Shown: positions 26,637 to 38,946 of the stretch, piece after piece | How positions within the stretch are numbered: the stretch's first letter is position 1 | How the letters are laid out: each line of letters starts with the position of its first letter | Source of the DNA: Hybos culiciformis | Taxonomy: Eukaryota > Arthropoda > Insecta > Diptera > Hybotidae | NCBI GenBank assembly: GCA_964007475.1 | Contig: OZ023274.1 | Location: forward strand, 1,736,001-1,800,000 | Direction of reading: 5' to 3' | Length of the DNA: 64,000 nucleotides | Position numbers and translations under genes: made by a program | Notes under the pieces: generated by a model | Seen by the model: only the letters and a program-made list of their open reading frames with translations | The model's database searches: none | What the model was told of the DNA's origin: nothing

Positions 26637-29600
26637 ATGAATGATGCAACAACAACAACAGCACAATATTTGAAGATTTCCATCAAGAGACAACAAGCAG
26701 GAAAACCACAAATAATTTACAACGAATTGTCTACCAGCTATAATGAATTTTTCAAAACTTGCAATAATTTAGATATTCAATATTTATTCAAATACTGGAT
26801 TGGTATGTTTTCCATTGTAATCCTTTTCCTTCCTAATCCACCTTTTATCCTTCTTTTATAATTCCAAATTTATTTATAATTTAGAAAAAAAAATCAATAG
26901 AGACGTAGTTTTTTTCTATTCTCAACACTCAAAGAAAGAAAAAGTATTGAATTCCTTTATTAAGGTATATGTACCTAATTTACCTGATACCTACTTATTC
27001 GAGCTTAAATACTCGATGAAGAATGAAAGACCCATCGCATAGAGTGGTACAACGAGCCAACAGTCCTAGGTGCAAGGGAATATTAACATTCACGACCCAC
27101 TAGAAACTACCCTGACCTAAATACATAGGTATCTACCCATACATACCGACCTAATTAATTCTTAATTAGGGATATTGTGAACAGAAATTTTTTGGAAATT
27201 ATTTTCATGTTCCTACCGAGGTAGGTTAGGTACCTACATACGCATAATACTAAGGATAAAATAATTTTTTTTAGACTTTGTCGTCATGTTGTAATGTATT
27301 GTAATAATTATAATTATCTTAGGGCGTAGTGTTCGGTCGTCAGTTCAAACTCGGCTTTGGAATTTGCATTTTACTTTTAGGTAAATTAGGTTTGACCATT
27401 GAATACCATTGGATATAGAACTGTTTTAATAATAATACATACTTACAATTTTACCTAGATAATGATAAATTAACCAAATTCAGTTCAAAATAGAAAAAAA
27501 AATTCTATCGATATTTTAGTTATTTAATTTTATATAGGTAGGTAGGTAGGTACCTAATTTCTGTAAATAAAATGCTACGAAATTGTTTTTCCATTTAAAT
27601 ATGATGAAAATAAAATTCATGTATGTGTTGAATTTTTTAGTATCTATAGATTTTTATTATTATATATTTACGTATTTACCAAAAAATTAAGAAAAGTGAT
27701 TTACCTACCACAAACTTTTTTGAAAAAAAAAAATAAATATATATTGTCATCTCTAATAAAAAATTTTCTTTTATGATTTAATATTAATATTGTTAACAGG
27801 TATTTTATTAAAAAATTTTAGATGATGATGGAGATAAAGTGGAAATAACTGATGACATATCTTATCAAATGTTTATAAAATTGTCAAAAAAAAAACTTAT
27901 TTTGGCTGATAATGGTGATGATGAAGACGACAAGGTCGAAAATTTCACAAAGAAAGATCAAATTTTGAAGAAAGATGTTCGAACTAAAACTTCTAAATTA
28001 AAAGGAACCAAGGCTAATAACAGTAGCAGTTATAAACACTACAAAAAGCCTGTCCATGAAGGAGTTGTGTGTGATAATTGCAATGTTCATCCAATTGTTG
28101 GTTTTCGATATAAATGTTTTTCATGTCCAAATTATGATTTGTGCTCAAGATGTGAACGTAAAAAAAAACATTATCATCATAAAATGATTCGATACAATGA
28201 GCCAGCGAAACATGCTTCATTGTTTGAAGAATTGAGTATGAATTCATTAAATAATAAAGACTCTAAGCAAGGTAACGATTGTAATGTTAGAAAATCAATT
28301 CGCAATGGAGCTAATAACGCGTTTCATAATCTTTTTGAAATGATGGAAGGAATGGCAAATGATGATTCATTGAATAATACTGATAATTCTTTAATTATCA
28401 ATAATAAAAAAAAAGTTTGCTTTGAAGAAAAAAACTATAATAGTAACAATAATTCAGATTCTGATAGTACAGATACAGATAATACTGAAATTGATTCTGA
28501 AGATATTGAAAAAAATAAAAAACAAGTAAATTATTTTGACATTGATGCTAGTAATGTAACATCAAACAACTTAAATAATTCTTCTGAAAAAAAGGAAAAT
28601 ACAATGAACCATTCAACGAATATATTTCCAGATGATGGATCAAACCGATTTATTGATACAAAAATCAAAGCTGGGGTTCAAGCTTTAGGATCTTTTGGAA
28701 ATATTTTCCATAATTTTCTGGCACCTCTAAAAACGCCAATTCAACAACAAGAAGAACAACAAAAACAAACTCAAATTCAGCAACAGCAACAGGAATTAAC
28801 CGTAACACAAAATCAAGAACAACTGCATAAACCAGAAAATTCAGAAAAACTACCTACAACTCCAATATCGCAGGATGTGGAAGAACAGAACATTAATCAA
28901 ATAAAAGTTAATTCTAACAAGAATATAGAAGTTGGAACTTTGATTGATTTTGACTTAACAAGTATGGATGGTGCTGTTGGTGGAGTTAATAGTCAAAATG
29001 CAGGTTACAGAGAATTGAGTCCAGACGATATTGGTTGGACAATGATTGAAAAAACTTTGGGGACATCTAGAAATAAAAGTATTGCTTTTGAAAAAAAGTC
29101 AGATACCTCAGAAGAACTTGGAAATAAGAGCAATCATGCACAAAATAAAAAAAGCACCGATTTACCAAATCCTATTGAGAAACAAACTGAGAATAACATT
29201 GTTTACCATAAAAGTGAGTAATCTGTAGCTAAAAAGATTAAATCAGTTAATTAAAACAAAACTTGCAAATTATATTATGTTTGTAAAATATAGAACTTTG
29301 ATATTATGATATATATAAATATATATTTTCTATCTATCTATCTTCAATAAGTAAATATATAAATGTCTGTCCACAATTTAAGATCTCAGGTAAAAACGTG
29401 CATTTTCTAGCCGAGAAAAAAACAAAAAATTTCACGAATGAGCAGCAGCAGTCGAAAAAAAGAATTAGTGGGTCGAAGTCACAGCGAGGTACAAAAAAAG
29501 GTGGACAAACAAAAATACTTAAAAAAAATATTTTGATAATTTCTTTAAAAACTATCTCCTTATTTACAACTTTTTTATTTGCTTAACTCGTATTTTTTCT

Positions 29601-29929
29601 GTAAATTATTTTCAAAAGGGAACGGCTAAGGCTAATTTAAAGAATATTTTTAGCTAAAGGCTAGTTCAAAGGTCTAAGATCAGCCCGCTTATTATGCTAT
29701 AATAAAATAAAAAATAATAATAAAAATTACTTCATTATGAACGGAATAAAAAATGTTACAAATCAAATAAAATAATTTTTTTATTTTAGATACAAATATA
29801 AACAATTCCGTCTTAGCCATGATATCAATGGGATTTTCTAATGAAGGAAATTCATTAGTTCAATTATTGGAATCTGTTAAAGGTGATATTTGTCAAGCTT
29901 TAGATGTAATTCAAAAAAATGCAAAATAA
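26637..29929 (+). CDS. ref(2)P: Sequestosome-1/p62 homologue Ref(2)P, selective autophagy receptor
   Basis: Three exons (26637-26802, 27822-29213, 29790-29929) give 565 residues. An N-terminal PB1 domain spans about 8-85, with a basic face (LKISIKR) and the acidic DDDGDKVEI loop across the first junction. A ZZ zinc finger lies at about 134-179 (CDNC, CFSC, CSRC, then paired His). A long acidic and Gln/Asn-rich linker follows. A LIR with core Trp461-x-x-Ile464, preceded by acidic residues (SPDDIGW), matches Atg8 binding. A C-terminal UBA (about 522-562) has the ISMGFSNEG motif. Together these support capture of ubiquitinated cargo and delivery to autophagosomes. The UBA is encoded entirely by the last exon; reading through the preceding donor would add three codons and stop, giving a UBA-less form. 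Intron 1 is 1019 bp and holds a (TAGG)n/GGTACC repeat at 27535-27556. Confidence 0.95.
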
Positions 29930-30097
29930 GGATTTGTATTTAATAATGTATTTGGTATTTATCCTTGTATTGATTGATAATACTAAATTGTCACTATTAA
30001 AATATACATATTAATCTGAACATTATTCATAAAAGTGTTATAAGTTATATTATCGATATTAATTCGTGGATTCATATTTTAAATAATGTGTGTTTAC

Positions 30098-30103
30098 AAT
30101 AAA
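30098..30103 (+). promoter_or_regulatory. Likely poly(A) signal of ref(2)P
   Basis: AATAAA 169 bp after the ref(2)P stop codon, the first canonical hexamer in the 3' flank. Confidence 0.55.
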
Positions 30104-30621
30104 GTTATTAAAATATATAAAAAGACTTTGAATTTTAAAATAAGCTGCAATCAATTTAATTTAAAATAATTAATACATTTTTCCTGGTTTTTAACTAAAT
30201 CCGACGAAAACAAGTGTAGTTAATACACCTAAAGGATTCGCATTAAAAGGCAAATAATTTGGGTAATTTGTCATTAAGTTTAATCAATTATATACTTACT
30301 GTCCCAAGAGTATATATACTTACTGTCCCAGGAGTAAAATGCGTATTTCCGAATGCGATCTCACTCCATTTTGAATTTGAACTGTAATCGATTCTCTCTT
30401 TATTTACGCTAGAATGGAGAATAGGGTTTGAAAGTTATTACTTCACAAAATAGTGAGTGAATTCAGTATTAGTGGATATGTAGCATCTACCAAATTAACT
30501 ATATCTAACTTCGGTATAGGTGTAGCTAATGCAGTAGAATTTTTAGAGCTGGAGATCTTACAAACTTTGCTCAGCTCTTTTTCGATACATCTCACGATCA
30601 TCAACTACCTAATGTAACGCA

Positions 30622-31043
30622 GAGATTAGACTGGATAGTAAACTGTCCGGATAGTAGATCATTGTATGTGTTATTTATCTGTGTTTGTAAGAAGATAGTT
30701 GATTGAATGTCTTTTTACTATCCTGATTTCTATCAAGATTTTTATCATGTTTTAATTTTTTTGTATTAAATTTTTTTGTTTTTTTTTTTTTTGAGTACAG
30801 TGATAAAAAAAAAAACAAGGCATACAATTTTTTATTTTGCATGTAAAAGTAAAAAAAAAAAAACGTATTCTTTTTTTCTGACTGTGACTATCCAGTCAAC
30901 TATCTTCTCAACTGTCTTGATTTAAATCCTGCCAGTTGAGAAGATAGTGAATTCACAATGAATAAAATAATAAAATTTCACCAATACATTTAAGTAAAGA
31001 TAGTAAAGATAGTAAAGATAGTAGAAAAATCCAGTCTAATCTC
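30622..31043. mobile_element. Candidate MITE with inverted ends AGATTAGACTGGAT
   Basis: Terminal inverted repeats GAGATTAGACTGGAT at 30622 and its complement ending at 31043. Inside, the motif GTTGAGAAGATAGT recurs in both orientations, and three AGTAAAGAT units lie at 30992-31020. No convincing target-site duplication was found, so the class is unassigned. No coding capacity. Confidence 0.5.
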
Positions 31044-31472
31044 GGGGTAGTGGAATTGAAAATCTCCCATTAAAGCCCTTCAAAAAATATATCTTATGTC
31101 TAAGCTAAGATTGTATCACAACCAAAGCTAAATTATTAATAAAAGCTCATTGTTTTCAAATCTAACTGATGCAAGTATACAATGTAAATATCTCCGTTGA
31201 AAGCTTTGAACATTTCTGCACCTTGTAACCTGGGTTCACAAATCGCAAATGTCATAAAAAATAAAAGAAAATTTCGTAATTTTTTACAGCAGCTGATTTG
31301 CATTAAACATTTTTTAATTTAAACACTAAACAGATAAACTCTATTGGAACGAGGTCAAGTCCGGAGAGAAATTAAAAGTTAAAAAAAAGAAAATTTTTTT
31401 TAAAAATTAATTATATTTTTCAAAATTATTATTTCGTTAAAATAATTAAAAAAAATATTAATAATATTAAAA

Positions 31473-32831
31473 ATGTTTTGTCTGGGCTATAAGTCACAAA
31501 TTTATTTCCGTCCAAATAAATTAAATTTAAAATTGATATTATTGAACGATTTTGTTAATAAAAACAACAATATCACGACGAATTATAATTTTGTAAATAA
31601 TAAAAGAAAATATTATACATCTTCTTTGATTATTGCACAACAACAATTACTGCAGCAACAAAAACAGCAGCAGCAACAAATTACTTTTGATTTCTTTACA
31701 AAAAAACCATTACAAAAAATGTTAATTGATGATGGTAGTTGTACTGTAAAAAGATTTCCCTCACAATATAATTCAATGAAATTTGGTGTAGTACGCGAAT
31801 ATAGTACAGTTCATACACAACAACCAGCTGCTGGTGCTGGAGATCTACAAGTTGATCCGTATAGTTTAATTGAAGATGAACTGAAATATTTTTATGAAGA
31901 TGTCAGAAAATATTTATTCACTGGTACAAATCAACCCGAGCTAGAAACAATAGCATCATATTATTTTGATGGTCAAGGTAAGGCTTTACGTCCTATGGTT
32001 GCAATGCTAATGGCCAAAGCAATAAATTATCATATGAATAATGAATCAAGTCATTTGTTGTCCCAACAAAGAACAGTTGCAATATGGATGGAAATGGTAC
32101 ATTCGGCTAGTTTAGTTCATGACGATGTCATTGATCAGTCAGACTTTCGACGCGGCAAGCCAAGTGTAAATGTTTTATGGAATCATAAGAAAGTTGCTAT
32201 GGCTGGTGATTATATTTTAGCTATAGCATCCATATTGGTAACACGCTTGAGAAATAATGATGTTACTATAACACTTAGTCAAATTCTAACAGATTTAGTT
32301 CAAGGTGAATTTATGCAGTTGGGTTCGAAGGAAAATGAAAATGAACGGTTTGCTCATTATTTGTCTAAAACTTATCGTAAGACAGCATCGTTAATTGCGA
32401 ATTCATTGAAAGCAGTTGCTTTATTATCTGGTGCTGACGAAGAATTAACAAATGTTGCATTCCAATATGGACGGAATATAGGATTGGCATTTCAGCTGGT
32501 CGATGATATGTTAGATTTTGTATCATCATCCGAGGCGATGGGTAAACCAGCTGCTGCTGATTTGAAGTTGGGCTTAGCAACAGCTCCAGTACTTTTTGCG
32601 TGTGAAAAGTATCCAGAGCTAAATCCAATGATTATACGTCGTTTCCAAGAAGAGGGTGATGTTGAAAGAGCCTACGAATTAGTTCATAAATCACAAGGTT
32701 TGGAGCAAACGAGATTTTTGGCTCGTAAGCATTGTATCGAAGCGATTCGATTAGCACAGGAGCTAACCGATTCTCCACATCAGAAGGGTTTGGTAGTAGT
32801 CAGCGATTTAGTCATAAATAGAATAAAATAA
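31473..32831 (+). CDS. PDSS1: Decaprenyl diphosphate synthase subunit 1 (ubiquinone side chain)
   Basis: A single 452-residue ORF. Trans-prenyltransferase signatures are complete: first Asp-rich motif DDVID at 217-221 in LVHDDVIDQSDFRRGKP, KALRPM, GDYILA, LVQGEFMQL, and second Asp-rich motif DDMLD at 344-348 followed by DFVSSSEAMGKPAAADLKLG. The enzyme elongates isoprenoid diphosphate to the long polyprenyl tail of ubiquinone in mitochondria and works as a heteromer with PDSS2. The first ~115 residues are a poorly conserved leader with a Gln run (about 52-68), plausibly including the mitochondrial presequence. It has no intron, unlike most neighbours; a retrogene origin is possible but there is no poly(A) scar to support it. 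Confidence 0.95.
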   Translation: MFCLGYKSQIYFRPNKLNLKLILLNDFVNKNNNITTNYNFVNNKRKYYTSSLIIAQQQLLQQQKQQQQQITFDFFTKKPLQKMLIDDGSCTVKRFPSQYNSMKFGVVREYSTVHTQQPAAGAGDLQVDPYSLIEDELKYFYEDVRKYLFTGTNQPELETIASYYFDGQGKALRPMVAMLMAKAINYHMNNESSHLLSQQRTVAIWMEMVHSASLVHDDVIDQSDFRRGKPSVNVLWNHKKVAMAGDYILAIASILVTRLRNNDVTITLSQILTDLVQGEFMQLGSKENENERFAHYLSKTYRKTASLIANSLKAVALLSGADEELTNVAFQYGRNIGLAFQLVDDMLDFVSSSEAMGKPAAADLKLGLATAPVLFACEKYPELNPMIIRRFQEEGDVERAYELVHKSQGLEQTRFLARKHCIEAIRLAQELTDSPHQKGLVVVSDLVINRIK

Positions 32832-35481
32832 AAATATGATAAAAATTTTGTATTATTTTTAGTATTCTATTTTTTTTTATTATACTTAATCAAAATATAA
32901 TTATGTTATTGTCATTATTTTTTATATTGTTTTCGTTAATTGAGAATTATTTACTCGTTCATTGTTTTTTATTTAAATTTATAATTATATCATGCATATA
33001 TAACATTTTTTTTATAAATAAAATTTATACAAATGTTGTCATAAAATAAATTTCTTTGATTTTTCACATAAAATTACAGAATTTCATTGAATAAAAAAAA
33101 GTTTAATGTGCGAGAGAACAATTTTTTTAATCTTGATCAAGAAATATTCGCATACCTAAATTTCTGGTCATAAAATATATCGAATGATAGTTTACATTAT
33201 AGATATAATATTTCCTAGTTTCTAAAAATTTTTGATCAGGTAGGTACTAGCATATTCTGGCATAATGACATTTTAAAAAAAATTTTTTGGAAACCTAAGT
33301 CCGACATGGGTGTAAATAATATTTTATACAAACTACATACTTATGCTTATTTATATGTAATTTAAAGAAAACTATTAGAGAATCGCGTTTTCAAGGATTT
33401 TTTAACTGCTTTAAGTTTCTCAGAAATAATTTGAAAATAAATATTTAATCATATTCAATTATTGTTTGTTTTTCAAAGAATCTAAATTTACATGAATAAT
33501 TTTTTATACGTTAAGTACATAAAGGTGTATAACTTTTTTTTTTACATTTTTTGTGATTTTAATATCTATAAATAGGACAGGTGTTATAACATAATTTTTA
33601 CTTGTTTTGTTTTCTGATATCTCATCATAATAATAAAATACTTCAAGTAAAATGTGATTGTAAAAAATTTTGTCATGAATGAAAAAAAGAAAAGTAGGTG
33701 CCTATACCTACAATAACATATAATTTTCTTCTAATAATACCTACATAATTTAGTTGAACATTTTTAGCATATAACAATTGAATTACATCTTCAGCAAAAA
33801 TTCTATCAAATGGTTGGTAAATTTAAAATTGAATTTTTGAAATTTAAGTTGAAACAGAATAAACTGATACCAAAATACCTAATTAAGTAGGTATCTATAT
33901 TCTCAAATATTCTTAATATTATGTATATTTTTTAAGGTATGATTTAAATTTAATTGTAATATTCGAAATGGTACCAGTTGTTGTGTTTTCAATATATACT
34001 TTATTCGCTTAATTTTATCCGAATTAAAAATTTTACATTTTTTAACAATGTAGAATTTTTTTTTAATTCACAGACAAGAATGTAATTATAAAATATAAAT
34101 TATATGATATGCTAACTATTTTATTTTAAAATACAATTTCATTAAACAATTAATAATGATTTATTAAAAAAATACGTAATTAAGGTTGCGAGATATTTAT
34201 GTTTATGAAATAATTTTCTTAAACAATTAAAATAACTTAACAAAAATACTGAAAATTTATTTAGTTTTTAATATTGGAAAATACACACCTTACATACTTC
34301 AATATCACGATCATTGAAACTAATTTTGTATTCTTTACGCATATTTAGATAATTTCTTTCGATACACAATACCTTAATTCTGCTAAAAACAATTTGAATA
34401 AAGAAAAAACTTTTACCAAAACTATAAAAAAAAGTTTTTACAGAGATGAGGTGAAATGTCACATAAGTGAATATTATTACAATGTAAGACTCGAACGATT
34501 CGATGTTGGCTAATAATAAAACCAAGTACCTAAGTCAATTAGTAGCCCTAACAAATAAAATATTTGAAATATTAAATTTTTTTCTGTAAATTTCTGCGCC
34601 TGCCTAAAACTTCTTAAAAAAGTACTAGACATTAATGTTAAAGTTTATTGTCATTTAATAGTAATTAATTATATAACATCATGTTTTTATTTGATAATAA
34701 TAATAGAAAATAATTATTTCGACCTTCGGATCTTCTCTTTTATTCTTGCAACATTACTACGTTTTAACATTTCTTCTTCCTGATCTTTGCTCATTAATAA
34801 TGAACAATAACAATAATAATGTGCTTGACTATAATAAATACCTAATTGAAGTCTAAGGTACGTTTATATTATCGTCATGAAATTTAAATAAATAAATACT
34901 TCAATGCTTGCAAATCAAGTTCTTTGCTTAAGTCTTTTGTTTATAAAAACAAAAACTTAGATACTTACGATGTATATACATATAATAAATATGATTATTG
35001 TCAAAATTGAAACGTGAACGAACAAAGTTAAGAAAAAAATAATACATATACATTCAAATAAATGGCTTAAAAAAATTTAAATAGGTGGTTTGAAGGTTTT
35101 TAATTTTATTTTGAACAAACATTCGCACCTTAAGATTACTACAACTTACTACCCTTCTTCTACTGAGAATTATAGGACCTTTCATGTGGATTTATTTGCA
35201 TTATCAACTTCTAATTGAGATTCGAGCTTTTTCAACTGTAGAAAAAAATAACCTTCAATCGTAGTAATGTAAAAATGTCCACTTGTTAACTTGAAATAAA
35301 GTTTGTGCTGTTTTTTTAATAATTGTGTACATAACACTCAGAGGTTTTATGAACAAATTTTTCTATTATTTTCCTAATGATAAAAAAAAAATACTGTATA
35401 CAAACAATCAAAAATTTATTAAACATGAATACAATAAATATTAATTTTTTTAAGTCCATACATACGTACTTTTTGAACTAA
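32832..35481. other. Intergenic between PDSS1 and Artemis
   Basis: About 2.65 kb, strongly AT-rich. Apart from a possible small minus-strand exon at about 34720-34836 (see findings), nothing recognisable is seen. Confidence 0.45.
33017..33022 (+). promoter_or_regulatory. Candidate poly(A) signal for PDSS1
   Basis: AATAAA about 190 bp after the PDSS1 stop, followed by T-rich sequence. Several near-matches exist nearby, so the choice is tentative. Confidence 0.35.
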
Positions 35482-37542
35482 TCAAAATTTTCGTTTTTTT
35501 GGTAAAAGCTCAATATTATTAGTTTTTTCCGTAGAATAATTTAATATTTTGTATTGATCATTTACTTTAAAAATATTATGAAATTTATAATTTTCCACCG
35601 GTGGTGCATTCACATTTTCATGTGTCAAAAGTTCTTTATTTTTCAACGTCGCGCCTATTAATTCATTCAATAATTTTTTCATTTTCAGTCTTTCTGATAA
35701 ACTATATGGTTCCACATTTAAAGTAACCTCTTCAGTTTGAATTAATTTTAAAAATATTCTCAATTCTTCTAGGCTACAATGGGTTGAAAAACATACTCTA
35801 CAATTTTCATTATTTTCCGTGAAGAAAATATCATTTTTCTTCAAATTTTTCCAAAATATTGCACTTGGCTTTATTATACGAAATTCAAATTTTTCTTTGT
35901 AAACATCTTCAATTTTCGCCTCTTCAATTTTAATAAATCTTGAACTATAATTTTTTTGTCTTACGATCACAGAGCTGTTTGTTAAATCATTTGAAACACA
36001 ATAGTCCATTGAAGGTAAATAATAATATTTCTGTAATTGTCTTTCTTCATTATATATTTTTAGTCCTAATTTTCGATTTAATTCCATAAAAAGATATTCA
36101 TATCCATATTGTGCAGGCACTTCTAATATTATTTTTCGATCTGGTCTATTCAGTATCCATTTTTCGGTTAATTCACAAATTTTATTTATTGATTCTATTT
36201 GACTTGGAAAATATTCGTATAATGAATTTAAAAATGTTGAATCCAAATATAGGTTGTCAAATTTTAAATTGGTCAAAAATTTATTTGATTTTATAGATTC
36301 TTCTGAAATCCTAAAAAGAAACATAGTAAACTAAAACACAACAAGTAATTATTTTCATTAATTTTATATCGAAAAATTAACATAAATTTACCTAAAATCA
36401 CCTGTATACAGAACTTTGTGAAAATCAGATTCAAATATAAACATTACTGATCCTGGAAAAATTAGAAAAAATTTTTTTTGATATAGTAGGTACCTAGTTG
36501 CTGTACGTAAAAAAAAAATAATAAAAAGTCCATTTATTTAAATTTGATCACAAGGGTGGGTAGATCAAAGATGATTTAAGCGACTTAAATGAAGATCAAT
36601 GATCATCACATCACTTATCTCTAAAGATATTTGTCGAATTAAAATCGTACATAACAATAATGCAAGAAATTTTACAGAATTTGTTCTAGTGAATCTTACT
36701 TGATTCTTATTTTCCAAAATGATCTTCTGCAATATTATTTTTTACAACCAGGAATATTTTTATCTTAACTTCAATTTTCATACAATGTGTTGATAACGTA
36801 AATACAGAAATTATTTATTTTCCGTGAGTTTGGTTTCTTTTAACTTCTCCTAAATACCGAGTGGGTACATGAACAATATGTACTTGCTTCTTACCTGGAC
36901 AATGCTGAGCTGAAATAGCAGTAACAACAATTTTATGTTTTTCATCATAAGTTAATTCAGTTGGACCTGTAAAAATAATGGAATAAAATCATAATAGGTA
37001 TCGAACTCCCTTAAAAAATTTTACACACCGATTTTGGCCGATTAGTTTTGATAACGCAAAATTTTAGTCGAGGCAGATTGAAAGTTTGCGTTGCGTTACA
37101 TACCTAAATTAATGCCAAATTGGTGTACAAAAAAAATCCTCAGTTTAAAAACCTACAATCTATTTCTAATGTGTGAATGAAATTCGTCAAATTTGGATAT
37201 TGTTTTTTTAGGAATATCGCTGAAACCTCACTTGAATAAATTGGTCCTGGAAACGACTGCATGTTTTTTGAAATTCCATGCAAGTGATCAGCTAGGAATA
37301 GATAAAAAAAATAGGTAATTGAATTATTAAGTAGAGTAGATAGATAGAAACACCAACCTAGCATAGCTAAGAAGGCATCATAGGCAGTAGGTAGGGTAGG
37401 TACCTCGATATTTTTTAGAAATTTTTTTATTACCGTGGCAGTGAGAAACGAAAAATAATTTTGATTTTTTCTGGTTTTCTTCTTCAAAATGATCCACTGA
37501 AATTCCAGTAATTTCTTTAAAAAATCCTTTAAACGTGCTCAT
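35482..37542 (-). CDS. DCLRE1C: Artemis-like nuclease (DCLRE1C; metallo-beta-lactamase/beta-CASP)
   Basis: Five exons (37542-37434, 37291-37157, 36966-36895, 36452-36392, 36310-35482) give 401 residues. The active-site motif HCHADH (34-39) is rebuilt across the first junction. AQHCPGSVMF, LYTGDFR and LYLDSTF supply the other metal ligands. The beta-CASP part has AQYGYEYLF, IIKPSAIFW and CFSTHCSLEEL, which match Artemis rather than Apollo or SNM1A. Artemis opens hairpins and trims DNA ends in non-homologous end joining. The long C-terminal regulatory tail of vertebrate Artemis (692 residues) is absent, leaving the catalytic core plus a short Lys-rich end (PKKRKF) that could be a nuclear signal. 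The donor of exon 2 (GTAGGT at 37156) was chosen because it alone keeps phase. Confidence 0.9.
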
Positions 37543-37638
37543 TTTTTTATATTTGGAAATTAAATTAATATTAGAAAAAGAAATTGAAACCAATTTTAAT
37601 TTTGAATGTTGTCCTGATTCTTATTTATAATTAGTTCT

Positions 37639-37778
37639 GGGGCCAAATTCTATAACTATGTTGTTCAAAAAAATGTTGCTCGAACAACATTTTTTTAACG
37701 ACATATAATTAGATGTCGCTTAAAAAATGTTGTTCGAGCAACATTTTTTTGAACAACATAGTTATAGAATTTGGCCCC
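37639..37778. repeat. Foldback MITE, near-perfect 140-bp palindrome
   Basis: Ends GGGGCCAAATTCTATAAC and its exact complement. The two arms match over about 65 bp with one or two indels around a spacer of about 8 bp near ATAATTAG. A GGCCCCTGG fragment resembling one end also lies at about 2511-2519, in the last long intron of ZF-B. Confidence 0.8.
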
Positions 37779-37871
37779 TGGTTGCAATATTCAATATTCT
37801 ACAAAACAAACGATAGTAGTTTCGCTGCAGTTTGGCGCTGAATAGATTTTTTCTCAATTTTTTCCTCTATA

Positions 37872-38616
37872 CGTGATGCCAACTTGTCTTGGGAAAAATT
37901 CCTTAGATCTGTAAAAAAATTCCCTAGAATTCCCTAGATATGAAGGATTACTTAAAAAATTTTTTTGGAGATAGTGCAGATGACGTGAACCACTCAGAAT
38001 CGGGGGGGTTTGTAGATGCGATATATTTATCACTATTATCAATTATCGTAGTAAAAAAAAATCATTCCTTATTACAATAAATCGAAGAAGTTTGCATCAA
38101 TTTTTAATGTTTTTCTGATATCAAAATTTTTTTACAACATTTATCTCTTGAACTGAGACAGCATTCAATGCATGGGGACCTATTACGTTTCTTATTTTTT
38201 ACGTCATGTACTACTGAAAACACTCTTTCAGTTTCCGCATTAGAATGTAGAAAGCACAGCAACATTTCGCAAGTACCGATATCCCTCAACTTATTCTTTT
38301 CAAATTATTAAACTCGGTGGCTATACTAATCCATTCTAACTCTACAGTAGTAGCGTTCAAGTGTCTGAAACAACTATTACAAAGCAGTTCTAACGATTGT
38401 AAATGATCTGGTCTGTCGATTTTTGGGATGAGAAATTCCAAAATTGCTATTAATTTATTATTCAAATTAAACCGAATTGAAGAAAAACCCTAGATTTTGT
38501 CATTTTTCCCTACATTGTTGGTAAAATTCCCTAGAATTCTTTAAATTCCTTGAAATTCCTAAAATGCTAAAAAAAATCCCTAGATCTAGGGAAAAATTCC
38601 CTAAGTTGGCATCATT
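37872..38616 (-). mobile_element. Degraded hAT transposon remnant
   Basis: Inverted ends share TGATGCCAACTT, and the sub-terminal parts share GGGAA and CTAGATCT blocks. Flanking octamers CCTCTATA (37864-37871) and GCTCTAAA (38617-38624) agree at 6 of 8 positions, as expected for an old 8-bp hAT duplication. On the minus strand at about 38289-38104 a frame reads SNAETERVFSVV followed by KNKKRNR, the signature of the hAT C-terminal dimerisation region. The rest of the transposase is lost. Confidence 0.7.
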
Positions 38617-38946
38617 GCTCTAAAGCTCAAAGCTAGATACTTTATGTCAGCTGCTTGATGGCAGTTTGAAGTTTAATGCTGCAGATAAACTCGACGAGCT
38701 TGAACGGCATTCTATTTCGTAACCAATGAAATTGCTTAGGGGATCTCATTTCCTTTTTTCATATTTCATGATTTATAATTTTTACATGCCTTTTTTTTCT
38801 GTTAATTTAGGGATATTTTACAAAGAATGTTAAAAAACAACGGCGTAACTGCAGTTCACGTGACCCACTCAGAATCGGCTGAAACTTAGAGGGGGGGTAG
38901 AGCCAAAACAACCCCAAAATACAAGTGAAAATTATGAATTCTGAAA

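Larger units (their letters stand above)
29930..31472. other. Intergenic between ref(2)P and PDSS1
   Basis: No gene is seen. It holds a 2-copy tandem repeat of about 22 bp (TATATACTTACTGTCCCA) at 30288-30335, and the MITE candidate 30622-31043 described separately. Confidence 0.5.

Noticed and set aside
27535..27556. TAGG repeats as insect telomeric TTAGG
   Set aside because: The unit is 4 bp, the runs are short and inverted, and they lie inside genes.
29398..29586. 62-codon ORF in the last ref(2)P intron
   Set aside because: Intronic and Lys/Gln-rich by composition; the flanking splice sites join p62 in frame.
31473..32831. PDSS1 as a processed retrocopy
   Set aside because: No poly(A) tract or flanking duplication is visible, and the frame is fully intact; lack of introns alone is not enough.
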